Origin: Liolophura sinensis | Lineage: Eukaryota; Mollusca; Polyplacophora; Chitonida; Chitonidae | DNA: 64,000 nt | Direction: 5' to 3' | Assembly (NCBI RefSeq): GCF_032854445.1 | Contig: NC_088306.1 | Location: 1,554,501 to 1,618,500 of the forward strand | Part shown: positions 30,717 to 41,286 of the stretch, piece by piece | Numbering within the stretch: position 1 is the stretch's first letter | Layout of the letters: each line of letters begins with the position of its first letter | Program-made: the position numbers and the translations under genes | The notes under the pieces: generated by a model | What the model was told of the DNA's origin: nothing | The model's input: only the letters and a program-made list of their open reading frames with translations | Database searches by the model: none

Positions 30717-30990
30717 GAGTACAACCAAAACAGTGACACTGTGATAGTTGGCAAATGGTCACACGTAACCGGTCAAACCCGGCCACTTGTCAATTTAGGC
30801 CTACCCCAGTTATGGTTTTGTACGAACTGTTCTTGTATATTTAAGCGTCATGTCCGACATTCGTATACCACTCGTAGTCCGTAAAGGGCGTTCAAAGGCG
30901 ATAATTGCAAGATCCATGTCCAAAACAACGTTTAACACCAACTCCCAAAGACAAAGTTTTGTAAGAAATTATACAAATAGGAAATAAAGC
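30717..30990 (+). repeat. Family D segment followed by a family C copy
   Basis: The family-D part is GTGACACTGTGATAGTTGGC, then AAATGGTCACACGTAACCGG (compare 35075). The family-C part starts near 30857: CGACATTCGTATACCACTCG, GATAATTGCAAGATCCATGT, AACGTTTAACACCAA. Confidence 0.6.
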
Positions 30991-31324
30991 CGGTAACACA
31001 CAGGAGAGAAGCGGTCATCAGTTTTCGGTGATGCTGGGCAGACAGTTGATATTCCAGGCATGAATTCTATTTTAAAGTTCAAATTCGTGGTCCAGCAGCA
31101 GAGTACATGGGTCTTGTTGTAGACATGTTTGACATGAATTTAACAGTAACCATAATTAAAGAAGATATCATTAGACGATTTATCCCATAGAACAATGACG
31201 AATATTATTTAAAGATGATCAATGTGTGATTTAATGTGCTTCTACATTCTGCACTATTAAAACACTATAACACTAACTCAAAGGTCATTTCCGTCTACGT
31301 GTTTTTCCGGGCAGCGTAGCTCAT
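30991..31324. other. AT-rich non-coding stretch
   Basis: Nothing recognised. Confidence 0.35.
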
Positions 31325-31971
31325 TCGTTCTAGTTCCTGTGGTGTTACGGCTTTGATTCTGTCTGCCGTGAATTTATAATGCTTACTTTATTGTTGTCTA
31401 CTTCATTTACGTGCACATGAATGTAACATCCTGTATGCTGTTGTATGGTTCAGGCCAAGAAGACCTTGTTACCTTGAGAACAACCTTGAGAACACCCAAC
31501 TATGGCAAAAGTGATGTAGACATGAAGAGGGAAACCAGCTCTCTACTGCTCCATAACATTTGATATTGGTTGTAAGAAGAACTTGTCACACTTGTGTTTC
31601 TCGTGGTGAACATGATAGCTAGAGAGAGAAAGTGAATGAGAAAACAAATTCCTAAACCGATGAAGTTAAAAAACTGCAGGGAGCAAAATGCTCTGAGCGA
31701 CAGACATCTGAATTGAAAAAAGGGAGAGATTTGAAATTCATACCCTGCCGGAGAAACCCGCAAAGCGATGCATTCTGTGGGAATACTATATGCCACAGTT
31801 CATTTGACGAATGAAAAAAAAACAAAAAAAAAAAAAAAACAGATGATGTGTGGCACCCACGTACCTAGCTGGTCAAGCAGAGAATAAAACTTCGTTATTT
31901 GGACTGACGGAATCGAAACAACGTGCGCTGTCTAAGAGACGATTCCTCAAGTCACCGCCCCGGCGATGACC
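31325..31971 (+). promoter_or_regulatory. Upstream region of receptor copy B, shared with copy A
   Basis: Matches 15600-16110 (see there). An A-rich tract (31814-31841) and about 130 extra bases before it are unique to this copy. The sequence up to the start ATG, including ACTTCGTTATTT, is kept. Confidence 0.5.
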
Positions 31972-32194
31972 ATGGATAACATGCGTGTCTATTTACAAGT
32001 CCTTCTCTTCTTGGTCTGTGCCGGATGTCAGACCAAGGATGTAATAGCCCTGAGGAACCGGACAGGTGTGATAACAAGTCCGCGTTACCCATTTCCTTAC
32101 CCAAACAACGTTGACGTTCTTTGGGACTTTCTTCTTCCTCTCCAATGAGGTTTCTTCTTAACCTAACTTCGTTTGATATCGAGAAGTCAAACCA

Positions 32195-32740
32195 GTGTCA
32201 AAACGACCATCTAACTCTACGAAAAAAGTAGTTGGAAAAATGCTACTCTGGTCCACAAGGCTGAAGTATGTATTACCATACAAGTTCCCGAACAGGTCAT
32301 TTGTTTGGCAGCTGATGGGCTATGGGGTAGAGGTGTCTTTTAAAATTGACATCTCTGTAACAGAAAAAGGTTTCAGGCTGGAATACGATGCACAGGATGT
32401 AGACAATGAAATCATGTGTGAAACTATGAGACATGGTACGGTGTTCAGCGGAACTGTTTCAAACGAGTACTTGGGAGATGCTTCTCGATTTCTGGCTAAC
32501 CTGAACCGTTCCTGGGAGGTCAAAGCCTACTCTGGATATGGAATTTCTGTCAGTATAAACCGGCTTAAGATAGAGTACTATGGCGGCCGTTGTGCTAAAG
32601 ATAGTCTCCGTATCTACAAGACAGACAGCGCCACTGGTGAGGAAAAGTTACTCCATATATTTTCTGGGTGGATGAAATCTTTGAAAATTGACGTTAGAGA
32701 CCTCACGAGTGTGGGGCTGAATCTTGTCATGGACGATTAG
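32195..32740 (+). CDS. Copy B: end of CUB 1 and CUB 2 (remnant)
   Basis: Open for 181 codons: PNRSFVWQLMGYGVEVSFKI, then the CUB 1 end with an early CUB 2 stretch (GTVFSGTVSNEYLGDAS), then SWEVKAYSGYGISVSINRLK and CAKDSLRIYKTDS. The expected CUB 2 cysteine in copy A's NCSWEV is an arginine here (NRSWEV). It ends at a TAG where copy A has GAT. Confidence 0.65.
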   Translation: MSKRPSNSTKKVVGKMLLWSTRLKYVLPYKFPNRSFVWQLMGYGVEVSFKIDISVTEKGFRLEYDAQDVDNEIMCETMRHGTVFSGTVSNEYLGDASRFLANLNRSWEVKAYSGYGISVSINRLKIEYYGGRCAKDSLRIYKTDSATGEEKLLHIFSGWMKSLKIDVRDLTSVGLNLVMDD

Positions 32741-32864
32741 AATAGCTTGGGAGGATTTAACATCACGTATTTCTAATATGAGTTTCGCCGAGCCACATTA
32801 ATAGCCAAAGAAGTGTACAACAGAATCCACGGGAAGGCAAGCGGAGAATTCCCCCTGCATTCAA

Positions 32865-34138
32865 ATGAGACCAATACCTGGCCAAAGCGTCCATTTCTCT
32901 AGGCATTTTCGGGCAGGTCCGGGGTTCCTCATCAAGACCAGAGCAGAGGTCCACCCGGATATTTCGTCAACTGAAGTTCCGTCCATGTTCTACGATGCTC
33001 CCAGCAACACGTACACCGATGTATACTACTATAATCTGTCAAGATCTTCAGTGGAGAGAGAAACATATGGTTTTCATGCAGTCTTTGAGGTCACCTTATT
33101 CAACATGTCACTATTCCAGTACATTAACCTGTCCTACGAAACTTTTTCTTCTCAGGTGACATATCTTTGCGATACTTAGATATTGGCGATTACACGTATT
33201 TCGTAAACGGGAAGCAGGGCTTTAGCTGCTGTGCTTATCATGCTTTGGTAGCTCCTCGCCATAAAAGAGTCGCTTTGAATTTGAAAATCATCGCAACATT
33301 CAGAAATCTTCCCATGACGATGAATGCTCTCACGCTGGAATTGTTGTTTATGATGGTGGATTTACCGCAGATCAAATGATTGTGCGAAATGAAATGTGCG
33401 AGACGACACCAAACAGAGTGTTTGAACTGTTTGATAACTTTGTAAGCAGCTCGTCGACGTTTTACGTCTTTCTGTACAGCTATACGGAAGATTCAGGCAG
33501 ATCAGATAACGTTCTCGAACTAGATCACTGGCCTACAACCTGTGCAGCTGAGCACGTCGCAGGCCACACACTGCCGACTCAAGTGCCTGGTGGCTCCTTT
33601 CATAAACCGCTGGATTTCAGTGTAAGCTCTCGTTATGGACCCGACGATTGTTTTTTTAATTTACGTGCACCTCACTGAACACTCAGAGCCCCCGCTGCAA
33701 TTCATTATCGACAACAACACCACGGCAAAGCTGTGTCAGTGATGGAATCAAGTGAAAAGAGTGGTAATGTTGTATTTACGAAGGTCACTAACACAGAAAA
33801 TGCTGTGTTATCCCTATATGGCTACGAAAATGTGACGTGGTTGCAGCCATTAGTGCGTCTTGTCGTCGGTGACAAGTTTCATCTTTGTCCCGAAGTGATC
33901 AAGCGTCATCAATGTATGGTAATATTACCTATATCCCATGTGGAACTATAGTTCGCGACGGTGACGTGTGTAGTTGGCAGATTCGTGACAAGGACAACCG
34001 ACAGTTCGACTGGACGCTTGATATACTGTACCTGTTAAAGAATGAAGTCGAAAAATCAGTCGACGGTTGCTATCTCAGTGTTGAAGAATCAATAGGGCAA
34101 ACCAAGATGATACCACGCTGTTTGTGTATAGATTAAAT
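32865..34138 (+). CDS. Copy B: CUB 3 and 4 region in shifting frames (remnant)
   Basis: Frames at 32865-33179, 33167-33379, 33376-33678, 33733-33951 and 33885-34136 align piecewise to copy A 16936-17800. The block at about 33130-33585 is absent from A and preserves the middle of CUB 3. The CUB 4 piece reads CGTIVRDGDVCSWQIRDKDN, then SVDGCYLSVEESIG. Confidence 0.6.
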
Positions 34139-34178
34139 TGGGCCAGACTCACCCGGTACCCCACAATGTGGCCCAATA

Positions 34179-34620
34179 GGACACAGACCCCCATTACAAC
34201 TTCCGTTTTTCAGTAGGGACGATTGTAGTTCTGTGTATTTTAGGGTGTAAAGTCTTTTTTTGCTGCCAACCTGCCGTTTTTGGTGTACAGGTGCATGCTT
34301 GGTATCAAAATGATGGAAATTGTCTAAGCTTTGGGCAGGTATGAGTTTTAATGGTGAAAGTTTGAAATTCTGGGCGAGGGGACACAAGGAGACAGGTTGC
34401 GAGTGACGTCCCCATGGCGTTGCTAGGCACCCCTCCCAGCTGCCGGCATGGAAAGGTCCAGATTTTGACGGTCAACCTATGTCAAGATTTTTACAGCTTC
34501 TTTCTCACAGGCTGGGCCAGATATGCACCAAAGCTTATTGGCCTCGGAATGTTTGGGACTGAGCTACAGCGCTAAACGTTAACATTGTCGCTTATGGAAA
34601 ACTAATGGGGGTCTGTGGCC
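34179..34620. mobile_element. Non-autonomous DNA transposon (MITE), copy 2, inserted in copy B
   Basis: 442 bp, homologous to 1952-2390 end to end. The inverted ends GGACACAGACCCCCATTA and the complement of GGCCACAGACCCCCATTA differ at one base. The duplication AATA flanks it (34175-34178, 34621-34624). Removing the element and one AATA gives GGCCCAATAACTACAT, which matches copy A CAGCCCAATAGCTACAT (about 17830), so the insertion came after the gene duplication. Confidence 0.9.
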
Positions 34621-34689
34621 AATAACTACATTTACCTGAGCAATAACTTGACCAAAGACATAAAACTAAGGTATGCAACGAGGTATATT

Positions 34690-34971
34690 ACCTAGACATC
34701 TTTTTACCCAGACCATGGAGAATTAAACGAGGCTTGTTCGGGTAGCAGAATTCATCATGATGGCTTTGTCTACGACATTCAGCGGATCTGGGGCCAGTTC
34801 ACTCAGATGGAGGCAGAAGACGCATGTGAGAAGAAGGGTGGCTATCTGGTGTCTGTCACCAACATGCATCAGTTAGACTTTATCAAACAGGCTTTTCTCT
34901 TAAACTGGAACTTCCAGCTCTTCACAAATCCCCTTGGACTGGTTTACATTGGGTTGTCAGATCTGAAACAA
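34690..34971 (+). CDS. Copy B: first half of lectin domain 1 (remnant)
   Basis: Reads ACSGSRIHHDGFVYDIQRIW, then MEAEDACEKKGGYLVSVTN, and ends LVYIGLSDLKQ before an intact GTGAGT donor at 34972. The lectin cysteine of FCYDF in copy A is a valine here (FVYDI), another inactivating change. Confidence 0.75.
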
Positions 34972-35612
34972 GTGAGTTTTCTCAAGAAAGCACAAATATT
35001 ATTTATAAAATGTCATACAGATAATTACATAATTAAAGACGTACAGCATTGAGAGCAAAATCAGAGCAGCGACAACATTGTGATAGCTGGCAAATGGTCA
35101 CACGTAACGGGTGATCAGGCCTCTTGTCAGTTTACTTCAGTCAGGGTTTTATTCTAAATGTTCATGTAAATGCATAAAAAGTAGCAATCTACATGCCCCC
35201 TGTCACCATGGCTTGAGAAGAATTAGGTAAAAAAATACCGGAATGTTAATTACAATACATTAGGCGTCGCTGATCTAGAATTACTCAGAATGCTGTGTTG
35301 TCATCACATTAAACATACAATCACATTAATACAATGCAAAGATCTCTGTTCTAGTGCTCACGGTTTATTCATTTTAGGCTATTTAACTGAAAGTACCTGA
35401 CGAGTATAGATTGGTATTGGCTATTCCGTAGTGATCTGGCGAAAGTATTTCTTCTGTAACCTACAGAAACCATAAAAAGCCTCCATTGTCTACAAGCCGG
35501 ATAAAGATTTTGAGTGGACCAGTCTAAACAAGAAATCAACCGGTACATCGGCCAAATGTCCTAAATAAATCTATACCGTGATTTCATTCCTTTTTTACTT
35601 ATCTGTTTTCAT
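34972..35612 (+). other. Copy B: lectin intron with intact donor and broken acceptor
   Basis: The donor is GTGAGT. The acceptor site reads CTGTTTTCAT (35603-35612), where copy A has CTGTTTTCAG. Compared with copy A the intron is about 300 bp longer, because a family-D sequence (about 35055-35345) is inserted. Confidence 0.8.
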
Positions 35613-35993
35613 CCCGGTGTGTATCGGTGGACAGACGGCAATCCCCTATCCGTGGCTGACTGGTTCCATGCGTGGGACAAGGACAACAACATTCTGCCGC
35701 ACAAACCGGCGTTAACATCAGACCCCAAAACGTCACAGCCTGTGTCAGAGAAGAATAAACGATGCGTCACCATGGCCGTCGGAAACGTTTACTTCTCCAC
35801 AAACTGGATGAAGATTGGGTGTTTCAAACGTTACCATAATCCTTTATACATGTGTAAATGGGCGGTTGTGAGAGAGAACGCAACAAGCAATTTCACCGTT
35901 GGAGTCAAGTGGGAAAGAACGTCACCCTGTCCTTCAGAATCCATTCAAAGTGACACTGTTGATGTCCTTAACAACACTACTCAGTGTTGTTAA
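35613..35993 (+). CDS. Copy B: second half of lectin domain 1 (remnant)
   Basis: Reads PGVYRWTDGNPLSVADWFHA, then RCVTMAVGNVYFSTNW and CFKRYHNPLYMCKWAVV, without the stop seen in copy A. Joined to the first half in phase 0, this would make an uninterrupted lectin exon pair, apart from the acceptor change. Confidence 0.75.
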   Translation, partial: PGVYRWTDGNPLSVADWFHAWDKDNNILPHKPALTSDPKTSQPVSEKNKRCVTMAVGNVYFSTNWMKIGCFKRYHNPLYMCKWAVVRENATSNFTVGVKWERTSPCPSESIQSDTVDVLNNTTQCC

Positions 35994-36145
35994 TGAGTAC
36001 TTTGTGAATGGCTGCCTGGATAGGTCTGACGAGGAGTCCTGTAACTGGGGCGTCGAAATATGCAGAGGGTCTGAGTGCCCTGGGGGTGAGTGTCTTCCCG
36101 TTAACCGCATGACGGACCTGATGCCAGACTCAAATGGGCAGGGTG

Positions 36146-36451
36146 GCCTATAATTGTCATGGAAACACAGCACATTGAGTATATTTAGAAATCAGTGAAA
36201 TCTGATAAATTCTGCTTAACATATGCTGACAGGGATGTTTACGTTACTGTTCAAGCATTTACTAGAACAGTTAAATTAACACTAACTGAGCTAAACACCG
36301 GGTACATGTATCAAACTCTCTTCGCCGATCTAGTTTTTGCTAGACATGCCACTGCCCTCTATATTTCAGAACATACCACCATTTCTTCTGCATCTCATAA
36401 ATGCTGTGGCTTAGTTGAATTTTTCTGTTGTATAGTTATTTAACCTATAAC
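36146..36451. other. Non-coding stretch after copy B
   Basis: Similarity to copy A has ended. Nothing else recognised. Confidence 0.4.
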
Positions 36452-36512
36452 CGCGCCGTCGTATAACCGAAATATCCTTGAGTATGGCGTAAAACACTTA
36501 TCAAATAAATAA
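36452..36512 (+). repeat. SINE tail fragment
   Basis: GCCGTCGTATAACCGAAATA, TCCTTGAGTATGGCGTAAAA, CACTTATCAAATAAAT: only the 3' end is kept. Confidence 0.7.
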
Positions 36513-37424
36513 GCCTACAAAAGATTGAACTTTAATACCATAAATGAATTTTCATTCGTTGAATTTTTAGATATTTAACGGCTTACGATTTTTCCAGTTT
36601 TATTATGGGTGGAAATTGGACTAGTACTTTTTGTGACTCACACAAACATGTTCTGTCGCATTTTCTGTCGCTGAGCAAGCACAGTGTGTATGTATTTATT
36701 TCATTGTTGCCTAGCGACAGACTGTAGAATTGTTCACTAAGACAATAGCGCTATGTTTCCCAGGGATTTCTTCGCGTGTAAGGACGAAGTTAATCGCCCG
36801 CGAAATACGCTGACCATATCCACAGCATAGTTGTAGAGACACTAAGCGAGGTTTTCCGTTAATCTTGGTTAGCATGTTATGTCATGTGACCTAGTAAACC
36901 ATGTGACACAAACAAAATTTCACCGGTCAACACAATGCCGGGGTGCCTGATTGGTCACCTTGGTCGACGGTATTCACTGGAGCGGACACACTACGCGGAC
37001 AAAGTGAAATCCCCAGCGTACTTCTGCGTTAGTATCTGACATGTTTGATACAAGCGAATTTAGGAGCAGACAAGATCGCCTGTGGGAACGCTGGGCGAAT
37101 TTTTGGAAATCCCTAAAATACGACAGTACGAGCGAAAAAAATCCGTCTCGTGTCTCCCTGGTTTTTGTTTAATGAAAAGCTGGAATGACCGGCACTTACC
37201 ATTTGGCTAACAGCAATCAACAGCGTGATAAACCGCTTATAGTCCCGAAGACCTTGCCAACAGAGAGAGATTAGAAATACACAACTTGAGGTACTGGAAA
37301 GTACCGTAGAAAGATGTCTAACGAGTACACAAAGTCAGAAAAAATATATGCTCAAATGAAAGGCAACCGAGGACCGTGTCTTGGATTGCATTTTTGATCT
37401 GACTTAAAAATGTCAAATATGGAT
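36513..37424. other. Non-coding stretch with CATGTG motifs
   Basis: Two CATGTGAC motifs (near 36883 and 36900) and an inverted CCAAT (GATTGGTCA, about 36951) lie within 80 bp, in a locally less AT-rich segment. These could be promoter elements, but no adjoining coding exon was found. Confidence 0.25.
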
Positions 37425-38480
37425 GTGTTTTCTATACGGTGGGTTATTGAGACCTTCTTTCCAAACGTTTTTAAATTAATTTTAGAGCTTAAATCCATCA
37501 ACATTTGCTAGAATGTTTTCTATACGGTGGGTTATTGAGACCTTCTTTCCAAACGTTTTTAAATTAATTTTAGAGCTTAAATCCATCAACATTTGCTAGA
37601 ATGCTTGCTATAAGTGGGTTATTGAGACCTTCTTTCCAAACGTTTTTAAATTAATTTTAGAGCTTAAATCCATCAACATTTGCTAGAATGTTTTCTATAC
37701 GGTGGGTTATTGAGACCTTCTTTCCAAACGTTTTTAAATTAATTTTAGAGCTTAAATCCATCAACATTTGCTAGAATGCTTGCTATAAGTGGGTTATTGA
37801 GACCTTCTTTCCAAACGTTTTGAAATTAATTTTAGAGCTTTAATTCATCAACATTTGCTAGAATGTTTTCTATAAGGTGGGTTATTCAGGCCTTCTTTCC
37901 AAACGTTTTGAAATTAATTTTAGAGCTTAAATCCATCAACATTTGCTAGAATGCTTGCTATAAGTGGGTTATTGAGACCTTCTTTCCAAACGTTTTGAAA
38001 TTAATTTTAGAGCTTAAATTCATCAACATTTGCTAGAATGTTTTCTATAAGGTGGGTTATTCAGACCTTCTTTCCAAACGTTTTGAAATTAATTTTAGAG
38101 CTTCAATCCATCAACATTTGCTAGAATGTTTTCTATAAGGTGGGTTATTGAGACCTTCTTTCCAAACGTTTTGAAATTAATTTTAGAGCTTAAATCCATC
38201 AACATTTGCTAGAATGTTTTCTATAAGGTGGGTTATTGAGACCTTCTTTCCAAACGTTTTGAAATTAATTTTAGAGCTTAAATCCATCAACATTTGCTAG
38301 AATATTTTCTATAAGGTGGGTTATTGAGACCTTCTTTCCAAACGTTTTGAACTTAATTTTAGAGCTTAAATCCATCAACATTTGCTAGAATGTTTTCTAT
38401 AAGGTGGGTTATTGAGACCTTCTTTCCAAACGTTTTGAAATTAATTTTAGAGCTTAAATCCATCAACATTTGCTAGAATG
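37425..38480. repeat. Tandem array, about 88-bp unit, 12 copies
   Basis: The unit begins ATGTTTTCTATACGGTGGGT and ends ATCAACATTTGCTAGA. Two start types occur: TTTTCTATA(C/A)GGTGGG and TGCTTGCTATAAGTGGG (two bases shorter). In the left half they alternate as a dimer; in the right half only the first type remains. A TTTTTAAATTA to TTTTGAAATTA change separates the left and right groups. Confidence 0.95.
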
Positions 38481-38837
38481 ATCTTAAAATAATTCATCAG
38501 AAATGATTTCACGCAAAAATAAAAATTTACAAAGTGCCATGTGGACAAAAAGGGAATTCGTTTTTAAGAAAATGATTTGACGTCACATCCCTTGACGAAG
38601 AACGAAAAGGTCACCGTATTTTGTCTTACATTTAAGACGTTTCATGGCGCGGCAGATATTGTAAAAAGAAATAAATATAAGTTTGGGTACAGTGTTGTTG
38701 AATGGGACTGATTTCATCCGACAGGTTATGTTCGCTTTAAGAAATGAAGAATTGTTGTTTTTGAATGGATGCATTCTTTTAATACATTGTATGTTAAATG
38801 TGGTGACAACACAGCATTTTGAATGTTTCTAGACCAG
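38481..38837. other. Non-coding stretch
   Basis: Nothing recognised. Confidence 0.35.
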
Positions 38838-38905
38838 TGACGTCTAACATGATCCTCGTCGTCATATGACTGAAAAAAGATTAGAGAGACGTTAAATCTG
38901 AAGCA
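38838..38905 (-). repeat. Family B head fragment
   Basis: GATCCTCGTCGTCATATGAC, then TGAAAAAAGATTAGAGAGAC and GTTAAATCTGAAGC is the complement of the family-B head, diverged. Confidence 0.5.
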
Positions 38906-38959
38906 TTTATTCATTCTAATATGATCATACTAATACCTTAATCCATGTCAACAGCATTG

Positions 38960-39240
38960 AACTCTTACGTAATTCTGATTGAGTTATTGTACCTGGGAGC
39001 TCGTAATTTGCTACTACTTAAGCATTTACAATATGATGTCTTAATACTGTATTACGTTAATACAAAACTGTATTGTTACGTAATTCTGAACGAGTTATTG
39101 TACCTGGGAGCTCGTAATTTGCTACTACTTAAGCATTTACATAAACAATTAGAATAAAGCTCTAGCTGAGGTAAACTGACGAGAGGCCGCATCTCACCGG
39201 TTATCTGTGGCCATTTAAAAATTATCACACTATCTTCGTT
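38960..39240 (+). repeat. Family D segment with a 65-bp direct duplication
   Basis: TACGTAATTCTGA(T/A)(T/C)GAGTTA, then TTGTACCTGGGAGCTCGTAA and TTTGCTACTACTTAAGCATT, occurs at about 38966-39031 and again at 39076-39141. The second copy continues into AGAGGCCGCATCTCACCGGT, the sequence that became the 30-bp array at 22520. Confidence 0.7.
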
Positions 39241-39376
39241 GCTCTGTTTTACTCTTAATACTGTATTATGTCTTCTTAGATAGTAAATGTATGTACTTAC
39301 TATGTATGGTGTGAAAAATGACTAGCTGGATATATAATCATATTGTGGGGTTGTAAAAATGTTAGAGGCAAGTATA

Positions 39377-39451
39377 AGCTGCTTGTATATCAGCTGCTTG
39401 TATATAAGCTGTTTGTATATCAGCTGTTTGTATATCAGCTGCGTGTATATA
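39377..39451. repeat. Tandem repeat, 15-bp unit, 5 copies
   Basis: The unit is AGCTGCTTGTATATC with C/A at the end and C/T in the middle. Confidence 0.9.
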
Positions 39452-39519
39452 AGCATTTACAGGAGGAGTTTTCAGTAAGATGCTAACCGACTACATCTGG
39501 CTGCAGTCTATAATTTTGA

Positions 39520-39925
39520 AATTCAGTGGTATTTTAGGTGCATTTTCTTTTTCTCCTTTGGTGCGCTCTTTTCCGTTTTTCCTGCTTGCTAAGTGATATC
39601 ATTTTGTAGAGCAGACTTTCATTCTAGGTATAAATTTTTTCATGCTCTTCACGAAATAGAGGCAGATGCACACTAGGCAAAGGTAAAGTCTTGGATCACC
39701 GGTCTCTGACTGGGTGGGTTTGACCCCAGTCAGCTGTTTGTCAGTTTTGTGAAAAAAATTCATCGGTCAACCCCTATTAGGAATTTGACTGGGATTGTCT
39801 CAGGGAAAGATGATTATCAGACCTCCAGCGTTCGGGGCTAGCAGATTTATGGACAGTGCTTTGAGGCCAAATGTTAACATGTAGGTAAACAGAAAATTAA
39901 TTGTGGACTGTGGCCATCTGAGAAG
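39520..39925 (+). repeat. Paralogous block family F, copy 2
   Basis: Matches 6335-6725 (see there). Confidence 0.65.
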
Positions 39926-39962
39926 CGGTCAGATTTGCAATGTCACTGCTGATCTGAGGCCG

Positions 39963-40049
39963 CTTGCACAAAGGACGCCAAAGCTGATTGTAAATCACTA
40001 AGATCTCGATCGTAGCCTTAGTTTACAATCCTCTCTCCTTTGCACGAAG
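39963..40049. repeat. Imperfect hairpin of about 87 nt
   Basis: CTTGCACAAAGGA (39963-39975) can pair with TCCTTTGCACGAAG (40036-40049), and GATTGTAAATCACTAAG (39986-40002) with CTTAGTTTACAATC (40017-40030), with a small bulge and a loop of 14 nt. It could be a short MITE or a folded RNA. Confidence 0.5.
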
Positions 40050-40506
40050 AGACTTTAAGCTACGATAGTAGTAAAAGATGTTACGAGCATTTTATTGTTG
40101 ATTTTGTTCTTCCTAACTGCTGAATCATTATGATATAGAACTCTTTCGATATTGAAGTCAGGATAAGTTCATGACCGGTATACTGTCAATTTATTAAGGC
40201 TGCGTTTATGTACGAGTCAAATTTGGTCCACAATCGCGATTGTAGTTTTTTTGCAATCAGCTTAGTTATAAATCCTTTCTGAGTTGGCGCAGCGTATTTT
40301 TACAATCTCTTTGTACAAGCGGACCCATGTTTTTAATCTCCACGCTGTAGTTCTAAATCTTTTATATTATGTATTTGTATTGGTTTCTGTACCTTCCTAC
40401 CGCTGGGGACTAAAGATCCCAGGGCTTTTATCCATTTGCATTGCTCTCATGTTATTGTGCATTAATTTTAATCACAAGATAGTATTTTTAAGTATCTGTG
40501 CCGCAG
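40050..40506. other. AT-rich non-coding stretch
   Basis: A 111-codon frame (40284-40619) runs from here through the GC-rich repeat, but has no domain. Confidence 0.35.
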
Positions 40507-40592
40507 GCCGCATCAATGTGCCACCGGCCGCATCATTGTGCCGCCGGTCGCATCAATGTGCAACCGGCCGCATCATTGTGCCGCCGGCCGCA
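40507..40592. repeat. GC-rich tandem repeat, 20-bp unit, about 4 copies
   Basis: The unit is GCCGCATCAATGTGCCACCG; CAATG and CATTG alternate, so the true repeat is a 40-bp dimer. It stands out from the AT-rich surroundings. Confidence 0.9.
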
Positions 40593-41286
40593 ACTCGAAG
40601 CTTTCCGTGGCTCTTCTAATTATGTAATGTATATGTAGAACCCTGTTAATCCATTTCGACTTACCGACTTTCATACCCCTGTCTACTGGTTCTCTCAAAT
40701 AAAGGATCAAACGTTAGAGAACCGACAAAGGGAGATAGCTGTAACAAAATATATGCACGACATCGATTGGTGTCAACTCGGGATCGTTGGCGATTGCCTT
40801 GTGAACATCGAATATTGTTCATTGAGTGGAACGTTTCTTGGCCTGAATCTGTTAACGTTCCACATCATGTTTTTCTTGTGAAATGTCACGTGACAATGCA
40901 TTGACCATTGTAAACCCAGAATCACTGTATAAAATAAAATAAAATCAAGAATTGTGGCGGGAGCTCTAAAGCCTGGAAAATGTATCGTACACCTAGTCCT
41001 GGAAAATTTGTCAGGTTTATCTTTAAGAGCACTCCAGGTTTTAACCTTTGAAGTCAAGCTTTAGACAGTCAATTTGGTGCATTGTTTCGACACAGCAATC
41101 GCAAACTTGAGCCCCTGCGCCTTATGCTTTCAGAATTAAATTACATAGATAGATGAATAATATTCTGTTTCCGTCCAATTTTTTTTTTTTTTTTTTTTTG
41201 TTTCTTTTGTTTTGAGCTTGTGTCTGTGTATCACCAAAATATAAACAGCGATATTAAATTACTCCAAGTTTTATATTCATAGACTT
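40593..41286. other. Non-coding stretch with a poly-T tract
   Basis: About 21 T at 41179-41199. No gene recognised; a 94-codon minus-strand frame at 40773-41057 has no domain. Confidence 0.4.

Larger units (their letters stand above)
31972..36145 (+). pseudogene. Receptor copy B: truncated CUB / lectin receptor duplicate, decayed
   Basis: A second copy of the extracellular part of copy A. The signal peptide (NMRVYLQVLLFLVCAGCQ) and CUB start (GVITSPRYPFPYPNN) break at a 1-nt deletion near 32120. CUB 2 (32195-32740) keeps the 70 bp that copy A lost. CUB 3 (about 33130-33585) is longer than in A. The CUB 4 block (33885-34136) ends in a stop, the MITE follows, and the lectin halves lie at 34690-34971 and 35613-35895. 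A deletion of about 690 bp then joins the lectin linker to a partial LDLa (NGCLDRSDEESCNWG, about 36005-36050). Similarity to A stops near 36132. There are no LRRs and no seven-helix part. The B start corresponds to 31972; an ATG at 31966 is also in frame. At least eight disabling lesions make this a clear pseudogene. Confidence 0.85.

Noticed and set aside
18189-35612. Trans-splicing between copy A and copy B to use each other's intact splice sites
   Set aside because: The sites are complementary, but both copies carry many other stops and frameshifts, so no working product would follow.
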